Below are positions 1 through 7,220 of a stretch of DNA of 64,000 nucleotides, piece by piece; the stretch's first letter is position 1, and every line of letters begins with the position of its first letter. The stretch spans positions 1 to 64,000 of the IMG/VR virus record IMGVR_UViG_3300045421_000337. One strand, given 5' to 3'. This DNA comes from a virus. The notes beneath the pieces are model-generated. The model was not told the DNA's origin and searched no databases. It was given only the letters and a program-made list of their open reading frames with translations. The translations under genes and the position numbers were made by a program.

Positions 1-2
1 AT

Positions 3-1064
3 ACCAAAGCTCCTTCGGCTAACCCAACATTTACTGGGACGCCAATTGCTCCAACCGCAGCAGATGGTGTTGCAAACACTCAAATAGCAACAACTCAATT
101 TGTGGCAAATGCGGTGGCCAATCTATCCTCTTCTGCTGCAGAAGACTATATTTCAGCAAGTATCGTTGACGCCAAAGGCGATTTGATAGTAGCTTCTGCA
201 AGTGATACTGTCGGCAGATTGCCAGTCGGAACAAATGGTCATTTTTTGAAGGCAAATAGTTCAGCAAATAGCGGTATTGAATGGGCTGCAGTTCCAACTA
301 TTAATAATCTTGACGATGTTGGTGACGTTACAATCACTGGCAATGCAACAAGTCAGTTTCTTAAATATAATGGTTCGGCTTGGGTTAATTCATCAGTCCC
401 AACGATTAATACTCTTGATGATGTTGGAGACGTGACAATTACCAGCGGCGCTGCAAATCAATTACTTCAATACAATGGTTCAGCTTGGATAAATACTTCA
501 AATCCAACAGTTGGAGGCAACCTTACGGTTACTGGAAACCTCACCGTTTCTGGAACAACGGTAACAGTTAATTCCGAAACACTAACAATCAATGACAATA
601 TCATAGTTCTCAACAATAACGAAGCTGCAACTCCGTCAGAAAACGCTGGAATAGAAATTGAGCGTGGTACATCAACAAATGTTCTTCTAAGATGGAATGA
701 AACAGACGACTGTTGGGAGTTCACCAATGATGGAACAAACTACCAAAGAATAGTCGGAGATACAATCACCAATGCACAGGCGGGAGCCTATACACTAGTG
801 CTTGCAGATAGATCCAAGATGATTGAAATGAGCGTTGCTTCTGGTCATAACCTTACGGTGCCGACAAACGCAAACGTAGCGTTTCCAGTCGGAACAACAA
901 TTACAGTTTTGCAGACCGGAGCAGGTCAAACCACGCTAGTTGGTCAATCGGGAGTAACAGTAAATGCTACACCAGGTCTTAAGTTGCGTACACAGTGGTC
1001 ATCTGCTACTCTTATAAAGAGAGATACCAATTCATGGGTGGCACTAGGAGACTTAGCAGCATAA
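3..1064 (+). CDS. Tail fibre protein, C-terminal part (start lies before the window)
   Basis: The frame is open from the first bases of the window, so the gene begins upstream; 353 residues are visible. It starts with an APSANPTFTGTP-type fibre motif followed by a TQIATTQFVANAV segment, both common in collar and shaft regions of phage fibres. Two tandem copies of a LDDVGDVTIT...YNGSAWVN unit follow at visible residues about 100-163, then a beta-rich shaft (NLTVTGNLTVSGTTVTV) and a IEIERGT...LLRWNE...WEFTNDGTNY block, which is widespread in fibres of phages from aquatic bacteria. The C-terminus (WSSATLIKRDTNSWVALGDL) resembles a small beta-sandwich tip. Expected role: adhesin or shaft of a long tail fibre. 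Receptor specificity cannot be read. The next gene starts two bases after the stop. No CGG codon occurs in frame. Confidence 0.85.
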   Translation, partial: TKAPSANPTFTGTPIAPTAADGVANTQIATTQFVANAVANLSSSAAEDYISASIVDAKGDLIVASASDTVGRLPVGTNGHFLKANSSANSGIEWAAVPTINNLDDVGDVTITGNATSQFLKYNGSAWVNSSVPTINTLDDVGDVTITSGAANQLLQYNGSAWINTSNPTVGGNLTVTGNLTVSGTTVTVNSETLTINDNIIVLNNNEAATPSENAGIEIERGTSTNVLLRWNETDDCWEFTNDGTNYQRIVGDTITNAQAGAYTLVLADRSKMIEMSVASGHNLTVPTNANVAFPVGTTITVLQTGAGQTTLVGQSGVTVNATPGLKLRTQWSSATLIKRDTNSWVALGDLAA

Positions 1065-1065
1065 T

Positions 1066-1718
1066 ATGGCAACGAATAAGACTCCAGAGCCTGGTAAAGG
1101 TAGTAAAAGAAAAAAGTCAAAACCAACCGTAGCTGCACGGAACTGATAAAGCTACTGCCAATACCACAATTACAAACGCTGGTTTTACTGTTGGTAACGT
1201 GACGGCAGAATCAACTGCCTCTTCTGGAAATCTTGATAAGGTAAAAAATGCGCTGACAGACACTACCGTTACCCCATTGGGTACGTCTATTGACTACACA
1301 ATCCACAGCCCATTCTTTCCACCGTACTTCCCGCCTTATTTCCCGCCTTTCTTCCCGCCCTTCTTTCCCCCATTCTTCCCGCCGTTCTTTCCGCCGTTCT
1401 TCCCGCCTTTCTTCCCGCCGTTCTTTCCCCCATTCTTCCCGCCGTTCTTTCCGCCTTATTTCCCGCCGTTCTTCCCACCATTCTTTCCCCCATTCTTTCC
1501 TCCATTCTTCCCCCCGTTCTTCCCACCATTCTTCCCACCATTCTTCCCACCGTTCTTCCCACCTTTCTTCCCACCATTCTTCCCACCATTCTTCCCACCA
1601 TTCTTCCCACCGTTCTTCCCACCGTTTTTCCCGCCATGTTTTGGAATTTATGGACCACGGGCCAAACGGCGAAATGACAGATAGTTGTGGCAACATTGTA
1701 GGATGGAACAATACGTAG
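1066..1718 (+). CDS. PASTA-like / (F/Y)FPP-repeat fibre protein, joined by two +1 frameshifts
   Basis: The ATG at 1066 opens a 26-codon basic leader (KGSKRKKSKP) that stops at 1144-1146. A +1 shift at CGG 1138-1140 joins it to a frame encoding GTDKATANTTITNAGFTVGN and onward. That stretch (residues about 25-75) looks like a PASTA-type small alpha/beta domain with the NAGFTVGNV signature. It is followed by 27 perfect tetrapeptide units FFPP or YFPP (1313-1636). A second CGG (1658-1660) would, by the same rule, replace a short basic tail (GPRAKRRNDR, stop 1684) with GPNGEMTDSCGNIVGWNNT, ending at 1718. The fully joined product is 216 residues. The Pro-aromatic array predicts an extended, stiff stalk, probably a tail appendage, and fits the fibre gene just upstream. 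Without the shifts only a 26-residue peptide is made. Function is inferred from composition and position only. Confidence 0.65.
1138..1140 (+). other. +1 frameshift site 1 (GCA CGG AAC TGA)
   Basis: In-frame CGG is codon 25 of the leader; a stop follows after one more codon. Skipping the C gives GGA ACT GAT, which opens the PASTA/FPP frame. No start codon with a ribosome site serves the downstream frame near the junction: it is closed by a stop at 1130-1132 and its first start-like codon (GTG 1199) lies inside the PASTA-like domain. Confidence 0.75.
1313..1636 (+). repeat. 27 x 12-bp repeat encoding (F/Y)FPP
   Basis: Twenty-seven consecutive 12-base units of the form TTC/TAC TTC/TTT CCN CCN, all in one frame. 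Units 2 and 3 and one later unit carry Tyr in the first position and the rest Phe. Third bases vary between units (CCA, CCG, CCC), so the peptide is conserved more strictly than the DNA. That points to selection on the protein. The array also opens long artificial frames in other phases and on the other strand. Confidence 0.95.
1658..1660 (+). other. Candidate +1 frameshift site 2 (CCA CGG GCC)
   Basis: CGG in frame 22 bases after the FPP array. A +1 shift gives GGG CCA AAC GGC and extends the protein by 19 residues to a TAG at 1716-1718; without it the product ends at 1684 after RAKRRNDR. This site rests on the CGG rule seen elsewhere, because both C-termini are short and lack homologues I can recognise. 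Confidence 0.5.
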
Positions 1719-1747
1719 AAGTCCAGTAAACCTAAAAAGATCTACCT

Positions 1748-2584
1748 TTGAATAAGCAAACAATTTACATTCTTCACGTGCCCAAATGCGGTGGTACAAC
1801 AGTACTTAATTGTCTTAAGAGTATTGTTCCAGAATATATAAAAAATATATTTTATGGTCAAATTGTTGATCATAAAAAAATTGATTTAAATGATTACAGT
1901 GTGATACAAGGTCATTTTGGTAATTATCCTTTATCAAAAGTAAACAATTTGCATACAGCGTTTTTGGCAAGGAATCCAGTAGATAGATGTTTAAGTAATT
2001 TTTCATGGTTAATGATGAATCAGGTTTTAGATTTTAATGAAAATTATAAAGATTTAAATTCAATTGAAAAAAAACTTAAATACTATCTATTTGAAGATGC
2101 TTTCTATTCTGAACATAGAAATTTACAAGCAAGACATCTTTGCAACGGAATAGAGAATCATATCTTCAATTATAAATACAACTTTTTATATCTGGAAGAT
2201 AAAGATAGATTATTAATTGAAGAATATAAAGATAAAATGGACTATATTGAAAAAAGTAAAAATTGGTATATCAAAGATAAAAACACGAGCTTTAAAAATG
2301 CAAAAGAACAAATAAGCAAACTAAAAGTTTTAGGAACCACAGAAAAAGTATACTATTTTGTAGAAGAGGTAATAAATTTATTTAATTCCTTAAATACAAA
2401 TATTAAATTAAATAATTTAAATATTGATTATATAAAATATAATGAATCTAAAATAAATTTTAATAATAAAATAATAAAAACAAATGAATTAAAATCTCTG
2501 CTTTCAAAAAAGGAAATAAAAAAAATTGAGGAAAATAATCAAATTGATATGGAAATATGGAAATACTTACAAAGCATGATATAA
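1748..2584 (+). CDS. Sulfotransferase family protein
   Basis: A 278-residue protein with the two PAPS-binding signatures of membrane-type and carbohydrate sulfotransferases: the 5'-phosphosulfate loop HVPKCGGTT at residues 10-18 (usual form HIPKTGGTT) and the 3'-phosphate motif FLARNPVDRCLSNF at 72-85, followed by an LQARHLCNG segment like the LQTR(L/Y)L block of the family. Expected reaction: transfer of sulfate from PAPS to a glycan hydroxyl or Tyr. It starts at TTG 1748, the only start codon after the in-frame stop at 1733, with an AAAAAGA stretch upstream. No signal peptide or membrane helix is evident. The second half is strikingly AT-rich (long runs of Asn, Lys, Ile codons) compared with the structural genes, suggesting recent acquisition. 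The target is unknown; the neighbouring fibre proteins or the host surface are candidates. Confidence 0.8.
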   Translation: MNKQTIYILHVPKCGGTTVLNCLKSIVPEYIKNIFYGQIVDHKKIDLNDYSVIQGHFGNYPLSKVNNLHTAFLARNPVDRCLSNFSWLMMNQVLDFNENYKDLNSIEKKLKYYLFEDAFYSEHRNLQARHLCNGIENHIFNYKYNFLYLEDKDRLLIEEYKDKMDYIEKSKNWYIKDKNTSFKNAKEQISKLKVLGTTEKVYYFVEEVINLFNSLNTNIKLNNLNIDYIKYNESKINFNNKIIKTNELKSLLSKKEIKKIEENNQIDMEIWKYLQSMI

Positions 2585-2587
2585 TAC

Positions 2588-2597
2588 AATATTACTA
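2588..2597 (+). promoter_or_regulatory. Intergenic AATATTACTA element, copy 1
   Basis: The 10-base string AATATTACTA lies in the 39-base gap before the ATG at 2624. The same string recurs in the gaps at 9824 and 15925, with related ATTACTATA and TTTTACTAT strings before the genes at 13926 and 10193. A shared promoter or processing element is possible; AT-richness alone could also produce it. Confidence 0.3.
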
Positions 2598-2623
2598 AAA
2601 AGTTAAGCAGGGAAAACTAAAAC

Positions 2624-3058
2624 ATGGATGATTACAAAGAATACGCTTTTTGTGCAGAAAATAAAGTTTTTTTTATACATAAAATTTACGTAAGTCAGGA
2701 TTCATTTAAAACAACTTGTGAATCTTACGAACAAAATCCTACATTTATTGATTGTACGAACAACCCAAATGCATCTTTGATAACAAAAGGATGGACATTT
2801 GATGGAGAAAATTTTTTGTCTCCGCAAGAAAAATCAGACAATAAACCGCATAGCATAGGTAATCATTATAAATATGCACTAGTATCTAACAATAAGGTAA
2901 CATCTTGGTTGATGTTTCCAAAAGATGAACCAGATTCAATTAGATTTAAGAGTAATCTAGAAAAAAATCCAATTATATTAGATATATCAAATTTAGTAAA
3001 TCCACCAAAAATTGGTTGGACATTTGATGGAGAAAATTTTTTAAGTAATCTAATTTAG
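2624..3058 (+). CDS. Small two-repeat protein with GWTFDGENF motifs
   Basis: A 144-residue protein made of two similar halves. Each begins with a KEYAFCAENKVFF or KYALVSNNKVTSW beta segment and ends with GWTFDGENFLS (residues about 57-67 and 131-141). This layout matches small beta proteins in phages of aquatic bacteria, where the unit reads roughly YALV.NN.V...GW.YDG..F and is often attached to fibres or found as stand-alone genes. No catalytic motif is visible. The ATG at 2624 follows GCAGGGAAAA. The gene converges on the - strand gene and overlaps it by nine bases. A structural or appendage role is inferred from the repeat type only. Confidence 0.6.
   Translation: MDDYKEYAFCAENKVFFIHKIYVSQDSFKTTCESYEQNPTFIDCTNNPNASLITKGWTFDGENFLSPQEKSDNKPHSIGNHYKYALVSNNKVTSWLMFPKDEPDSIRFKSNLEKNPIILDISNLVNPPKIGWTFDGENFLSNLI
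2792..3042 (+). repeat. Pair of 26-bp direct repeats inside the GWTFDGENF gene
   Basis: The 26 bases at 2792-2817 recur exactly at 3017-3042, encoding the same WTFDGENF peptide. Identity at third codon positions points to a recent internal duplication or gene conversion, since the rest of the two halves has diverged. Confidence 0.85.
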
Positions 3059-3673
3059 TAATTTTGTTATAGTATAAAAAGAAGGCGTAGTATATCTTTC
3101 GCCTTTTGTTACCATTTTTACCCCATGAAGATAGTTTATATCTCCAGGATGAGCAATCGCTAATCCAGGCTCTGGTTTTATCACAAGATCATGTTGAGGG
3201 TAGTATAGTTCTCCTCCTTCAAAGTCATCATTGTAGTACAGTAGTGAGTTTAAGTCATAGGTTGGAAAAGGATTCGGAGATCCATCGTTAAGCTGCTTAT
3301 CGGCATGGGGCTTTTGTTCCAGGCCAGGAAACCACCTTATTATTACTGGTGGCCTAATGGTTAAGTTCACCTGAAACTCATCCTCCAGAAACCATTGCAT
3401 CTTTATAATATATTTATCTATAAGATTATAGATATCTAAGTTAATTCTAGCTAAAATGTCAAAACTGCATTGACGGTTTTGCCAGTATGAAGCATCGTAA
3501 GTGCAAGTTCCATCTTCCGCATATTGGTTTTCTCCAGCGTCCATCCACTCATTTATTGTCGGAAGAAATTTTTGTATAGTTTTAAGATCTTCTAAATCAA
3601 TAAAATTTTTGATAATTTTTATATTATCTTTAGAATTTCCAAAATGCCCTGGAAGTATTAGAGATTTTTCCAT
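3050..3673 (-). CDS. 2OG-Fe(II) oxygenase (prolyl-hydroxylase fold), - strand
   Basis: A 207-residue double-stranded beta-helix oxygenase. Iron ligands are visible as H123-A-D125 (QKPHADKQ) and H183 (NYLHGVKM), and R193 in GERYTTPSF is placed to bind 2-oxoglutarate. The YNDDFEGGELYYP stretch before the distal His is typical of P4H-like phage oxygenases. I chose ATG 3673: it has an AAAAGGA ribosome site six bases upstream, while the TTG at 3694 has none. This is the only - strand gene in the window. It converges on the 2624 gene and faces away from the next oxygenase gene, so it must have its own promoter in 3674-3764. It reads as an independently acquired cargo gene. The substrate is unknown. 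Confidence 0.85.
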   Translation of the reverse strand: MEKSLILPGHFGNSKDNIKIIKNFIDLEDLKTIQKFLPTINEWMDAGENQYAEDGTCTYDASYWQNRQCSFDILARINLDIYNLIDKYIIKMQWFLEDEFQVNLTIRPPVIIRWFPGLEQKPHADKQLNDGSPNPFPTYDLNSLLYYNDDFEGGELYYPQHDLVIKPEPGLAIAHPGDINYLHGVKMVTKGERYTTPSFYTITKLLN

Positions 3674-3701
3674 TTTAATCCTTTTCGCACACAATAATGC
3701 C

Positions 3702-3730
3702 TTGCTTTTCTGTAGATTCGGTGGTATATT
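3702..3730 (+). promoter_or_regulatory. Putative sigma70-type promoter for the oxygenase operon
   Basis: TTGCTT (3702-3707) and TATATT (3725-3730) are separated by 17 bases, in the only divergent intergenic gap of the window. It sits 34 bases before the ATG at 3765, which has an AGGAG ribosome site. This would drive the + strand accessory operon 3765-9806. Confidence 0.45.
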
Positions 3731-3764
3731 ATATCATGTCAAATTATTCAAACAGGAGAATACA

Positions 3765-4445
3765 ATGGAATTCTATCACGTAAGTGATCCAAAACTAGGA
3801 ATTTTTTTGTATAGAAATGCAATTTCAAGAGATTTGAATATTCCAGAAAGATTAGAAACTACTATAGGAAATAGTAGTCACAATCTGTTTAAGTGGTCAG
3901 ATGCAGTGGTCGGATACAATGTAAAAAAACCCGAGTATAGAGATTGTGTAGATCTAAAAATGAGTCCGGTTCATTGGCCCTACCTAACTCCAGAATTTGA
4001 GGAAGTGAAAAAGTGCTACGATGACGTGGATGTAAGATTAAAAAAATGCCTGAATCACTATGAATCTATGTACAATTTTAAAATGGAATTTATGGAAGCA
4101 ATTAATTTTGTTAGATATCATCCAGGTCAACATTTTGCAGTACACACAGACCACGGATTTTCTTATATTTGTACAGTTTCCTCCGTTATGTACCTAAACG
4201 ATGAATATGAAGGTGGCGAGTTATGGTTTCCATATTTGGACATAACACTAAAGCCAAAAGCTGGTGATGTAGTTTTATTTCCGTCAACATACATATATGC
4301 TCATGCATCTTTAAAAGTAAAAAGTGGTGTAAAATATTCAGCCGTTACAATGTTTGACTATAATGATAATAATCATAAGTACGGCGTGGGATATGCTCAG
4401 GACGGAAGTCGCATTACACAAGATGTAGGAATTGCAAAAAAATAA
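3765..4445 (+). CDS. 2OG-Fe(II) oxygenase (prolyl-hydroxylase fold)
   Basis: A 226-residue oxygenase with H127-T-D129 (AVHTDHG), distal H180 (YAHASLKV) and K190 in GVKYSAV at the position that binds the 2-oxoglutarate carboxylate; Lys is the usual residue there in true prolyl 4-hydroxylases. YLNDEYEGGELWFP and KPKAGDVVLFPS are classic core strands. The start at ATG 3765 follows AGGAG; the open frame extends further upstream but that part is antisense to the previous gene. First gene of the + strand operon; its stop overlaps the next ATG by one base. Not closely related to the four tandem oxygenases downstream. Probable protein or small-molecule hydroxylase; substrate unknown. Confidence 0.85.
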   Translation: MEFYHVSDPKLGIFLYRNAISRDLNIPERLETTIGNSSHNLFKWSDAVVGYNVKKPEYRDCVDLKMSPVHWPYLTPEFEEVKKCYDDVDVRLKKCLNHYESMYNFKMEFMEAINFVRYHPGQHFAVHTDHGFSYICTVSSVMYLNDEYEGGELWFPYLDITLKPKAGDVVLFPSTYIYAHASLKVKSGVKYSAVTMFDYNDNNHKYGVGYAQDGSRITQDVGIAKK

Positions 4446-5152
4446 TGACCCTAATAACACTAACAAAAACTCATCAAAATCCACCTCCTGTTAAACAGTC
4501 TAGAGTTAAAAGAGATTGGATGGATGCCACATACAATAAGCACGCCTACCAGTGTCTACCACTTACTGTTGCTAATGTTAGTGGATGGGAGCTTATACTT
4601 GAACAAGACGTTGTTGTTCAGTGGGATGGAGGTAACACAGTGCCCAAAGTATTAAAGGGGGAAATGTACAATAATAGGCCTGTAACACAGCCAAGTGTTA
4701 TTGGAATAATGTCTTTTACTACTGGGTGGGCTTTCAATACAGAAGACGGGTACAGTACCTGGATAAGTGGATCTCCAAATTATTTTGTTGATGGAGCCGT
4801 TCCTTTAACGGCATCTATTCCCAGTTATTGGTGGCCAGATGAATTCAATATGAATTGGAAAATAACTAAAATTGGTGAACCTGTCACATTCCCTGCAGGA
4901 ATGCCATTCATGTTCTTTACTATATATCCTAATCAGCTTATACAAAATGTGGAATTTAAAATAGAAAATCTTTGGGATAAGTCTCAACTAATTCAGGATA
5001 GAATGTCATATAACAATGCAAAATCAAAGAAACTTCAAGAACATCCTTGGACATGGATGAAGGGAATTAAGACAGGGCTTAATGAAAAAGGAGAAAAGAT
5101 AGGTCCAACATTTGAGGGCCTTCCAAAAATAAAGGAGCCAACAAATGGATAA
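4445..5152 (+). CDS. DUF6065-like protein
   Basis: A 235-residue protein matching what I know of the DUF6065 family of cyanophages and bacteria: RDWMDATYNKHAYQCLPLT at residues about 24-42, then ANVSGWELIL, a VVQWDGG strand, GSPNYFVDGAVPLTA near 110-124 and FPAGMPFMFFTIYP near 154-167. The family has no established function. Its genes often sit beside 2OG oxygenases, as here, which suggests a shared small-molecule or modification pathway, but this is inference. Translation appears coupled to the oxygenase upstream (ATG overlaps its stop) and the gene overlaps the next one by eight bases. No signal peptide or membrane segment. Confidence 0.7.
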   Translation: MTLITLTKTHQNPPPVKQSRVKRDWMDATYNKHAYQCLPLTVANVSGWELILEQDVVVQWDGGNTVPKVLKGEMYNNRPVTQPSVIGIMSFTTGWAFNTEDGYSTWISGSPNYFVDGAVPLTASIPSYWWPDEFNMNWKITKIGEPVTFPAGMPFMFFTIYPNQLIQNVEFKIENLWDKSQLIQDRMSYNNAKSKKLQEHPWTWMKGIKTGLNEKGEKIGPTFEGLPKIKEPTNG

Positions 5153-5441
5153 TTTTTTAGTAGGCAAATGGAACATTGAAACAATAAGCCCACTTGGTTC
5201 GGATAAGTACATGCTGTCGGTATTTGAAACCATGTCTGCAACCATTTCCGAAATGAGGGGTTCAATGCAGTTTGATGGTATAAAATGCGATTCAAATAAT
5301 TTTGAGATGTCTGGCACAACGCTTACTCCAACAAAAGCTCATGTTCTGATTATTGGATCTTTGATAGATAATCAAATTTTGGGTAAAATCCACATAAACG
5401 AATACTGCACAGTAGATTTTAAGGGTACAAAAAATGGATAA
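5145..5441 (+). CDS. Small lipocalin-like beta-barrel protein
   Basis: A 98-residue protein with alternating beta strands: VGKWNIETISPLG...YMLSVF, then GSMQFDGIKCDSNNFEMSG, a long strand pair, NQILGKIHI and TVDFKGTK at the end. This order (GxW, two strands, G...GxxDGN.F.f.g, G.V.i.G.., F.GtK) is that of a short family of barrel proteins annotated as lipocalin-like or uncharacterised in aquatic phages. No enzyme motif is visible; ligand binding is a guess. A good ribosome site (AAGGAG, seven bases) precedes the ATG inside the end of the DUF6065 gene, and its own end overlaps the next gene by eight bases. Confidence 0.55.
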   Translation: MDNFLVGKWNIETISPLGSDKYMLSVFETMSATISEMRGSMQFDGIKCDSNNFEMSGTTLTPTKAHVLIIGSLIDNQILGKIHINEYCTVDFKGTKNG

Positions 5442-6051
5442 TGTATATTTAATCAAAATAAAAAGTTTAAATGGACAACAAGATTTTTTGAGTCAATATA
5501 ACGGTAAAGTGACTTTAATGGTAAATATCTCTAGTAAGTTTGGATATAAACCACAGTGTAGTCCGCTATGGTCTTATGTTAGAACAAGCAGAAATCTTTG
5601 GGAGCTTCAAAAGGTTCATGATGAGTTTAAGGACAGAGGATTTTCAGTGATTGGTTTTCCGTGTAATCAGTTTGGAAAAATGGAGCCAGGTTCCAATGAA
5701 GAAATTGATGATTTTATCAAAATAAATTATCCATTTGTTACATTTCCAATATCAGAAAAAGTAGAAGTAAATGGAAAAAATGAGCACGAAGTATTTTCTT
5801 TCTTAAAAGGAAAAGAAAAAAGAGCGTACTCTGATACCACAGCAGACGGTACGGAGGCAGCCGCAATTGGACAAAACCTGGCTGGTCAAGCAATAGCTAG
5901 AATACCTCATAACTATGAGAAATTCTTGATTAGTAGAAATGGAATAGTAGTTTCCAGATTCAATTGGCAAGATATGCCCTTGGACGAAGAGCCGAGAGTT
6001 ATGGGCGCTGGTTGGACAATAAGAGAAGCAATAGACGAATTACTGGGGTAA
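5434..6051 (+). CDS. Glutathione-peroxidase-like protein lacking the catalytic Cys
   Basis: A 205-residue thioredoxin-fold protein of the glutathione peroxidase family: VNISSKFGYKPQCSPLW (residues 30-46), GFSVIGFPCNQFGKMEPGS (69-87), VTFPISEKVEVNGKNEH, then HNYEKFLISRNGIVVSRF (159-176). In active enzymes the first block reads NVASKCG; here the peroxidatic Cys or Sec position is Phe36. The conserved Trp of the tetrad also appears to be His159, while Gln79 and Asn160 remain. Cys42 and Cys77 are present and could form a different redox pair. Peroxidase activity of the usual kind is therefore unlikely. A WSYVRTSRNLW insertion (46-56) follows the active-site loop. It overlaps the previous gene and ends four bases before the next, in the oxygenase operon. 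It may act as a chaperone, scaffold or altered thiol protein. Confidence 0.75.
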   Translation: MDNVYLIKIKSLNGQQDFLSQYNGKVTLMVNISSKFGYKPQCSPLWSYVRTSRNLWELQKVHDEFKDRGFSVIGFPCNQFGKMEPGSNEEIDDFIKINYPFVTFPISEKVEVNGKNEHEVFSFLKGKEKRAYSDTTADGTEAAAIGQNLAGQAIARIPHNYEKFLISRNGIVVSRFNWQDMPLDEEPRVMGAGWTIREAIDELLG

Positions 6052-6055
6052 AAAT

Positions 6056-7210
6056 ATGTCATATGGAAGCAGTGCAATTACAGAGCAAAATATCGATAAC
6101 GAAAATGCAATATCATTTCCGGTATCTCCAAAGGTAGATGAGGATGTAATCAATGAAATAGGAGCATTCAAGTGTGAGGTGCTCGGAGCTGGAGTTGTTG
6201 TATTTAGAAATGCATTCAGCATAGATCAAGACCTAATTCTTAGGCATATAGATGGAAAAGCTGAAGAAGCACACAAAGAAAGATGGAAATACATTGAAGT
6301 AGATGGAGAAAAGTTTGGTATAAACGAGGATGGATTTAAGTATAGGTTAGTTGATGTTCCGGCTGCTCCAGTCAGACTACTTGATCCAGTTACATCCAAT
6401 ACGCCAGAAGATGTTGTAAAATTTTTTTATTACATTGAAGAACAAATATACAAGTGTCTCATTAAGTACATAGACCACTATCCTCTTATGATTGGAAGTA
6501 TTTGGTGGAAAACTAGGGGCCACATACTTAGATATGGAGATGGTGGTAGGCTCGGTTGCCATGCAGACAATGACACAAATTATAAGGTAACAAAAGGCGT
6601 TAGGTACATGCCAAAGGGGATGGTTGCATCTCGCCAAACGTGTGGCGCTCTTGTTTATTTTAACGATCATGTTGAGTCGGAAGACGAACTAAACGGTAAA
6701 AATTTTACGGGTGGAAATTTAAGATTCGTACATCTTGGCATTTCTTATAAGCCGCAAAAAGGAGATATTATATTTTTTCCCACAAACTATGTAGCTTCTC
6801 ACGATGTTGAATCAATGGGCAAAGGAGTGAGATATAGCTATCTTACTTTCTTTGGTCAGGGAGATAATGATTTGAAAGCTGGAATAGTTGTCGTTGAAGA
6901 AAAAAAGAGTCATAAGTGGTGTCCTCCAGTTTGGTTTGATAATATTTATGATGATTATGAAATGTATTGTAAGTCACCCCATTCAATATATTTTAATGCC
7001 TCAGAGAGTGGTGTTGAGCCTGGTTGGAATCCAGTATTCCAAGGTAGGGAAGTCGCCCAGTATAATGCTACGCATGATGCAGTTGATGTTGGATCGGTTC
7101 CAGATCCAGACATGTCTGAAGTTAGCGCTGCAGAAAATCAAAGAAAAGCCGCAGAAGAAAAAGCCGAAAAGTCTGGACCCTGCAACACCAGCCCACAACA
7201 AGTTGGTTAA
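6056..7210 (+). CDS. 2OG-Fe(II) oxygenase, tandem paralogue 1
   Basis: A 384-residue protein, the longest of four tandem paralogues. A unique N-terminus (1-40) precedes the shared opening LGAGVVVFRNAFSIDQD. The catalytic core has IWWKTRGHILRYGDGG, iron ligands H169-A-D171 (GCHADND), the strand KPQKGDIIFFPTNY, distal H249 (ASHDVE) and R259 (GVRYSYLTFFGQG) for 2-oxoglutarate. The C-terminal 110 residues extend past the fold, ending in a charged helix (AAENQRKAAEEKAEKSG) and a polar tail, which could bind a partner. GGGG seven bases before the ATG serves as ribosome site. Close spacing to both neighbours indicates one transcript. Probable hydroxylase of a protein or glycan side chain; substrate unknown. 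Confidence 0.85.
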   Translation: MSYGSSAITEQNIDNENAISFPVSPKVDEDVINEIGAFKCEVLGAGVVVFRNAFSIDQDLILRHIDGKAEEAHKERWKYIEVDGEKFGINEDGFKYRLVDVPAAPVRLLDPVTSNTPEDVVKFFYYIEEQIYKCLIKYIDHYPLMIGSIWWKTRGHILRYGDGGRLGCHADNDTNYKVTKGVRYMPKGMVASRQTCGALVYFNDHVESEDELNGKNFTGGNLRFVHLGISYKPQKGDIIFFPTNYVASHDVESMGKGVRYSYLTFFGQGDNDLKAGIVVVEEKKSHKWCPPVWFDNIYDDYEMYCKSPHSIYFNASESGVEPGWNPVFQGREVAQYNATHDAVDVGSVPDPDMSEVSAAENQRKAAEEKAEKSGPCNTSPQQVG

Positions 7211-7220
7211 ATGATCTAAG

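Noticed and set aside
1211-1799. Long - strand and alternate-frame open frames across the FPP array (Trp/Glu-rich, Arg/Met-rich, Ser/His-rich)
   Set aside because: They are the other phases of the 12-base repeat, which lacks stops in most frames. Only the FPP phase shows third-base variation with a constant peptide.
3501-3764. N-terminal extension of the oxygenase starting at 3765
   Set aside because: The extension is antisense to the - strand oxygenase and includes the promoter-like gap; the ATG at 3765 has a proper AGGAG.
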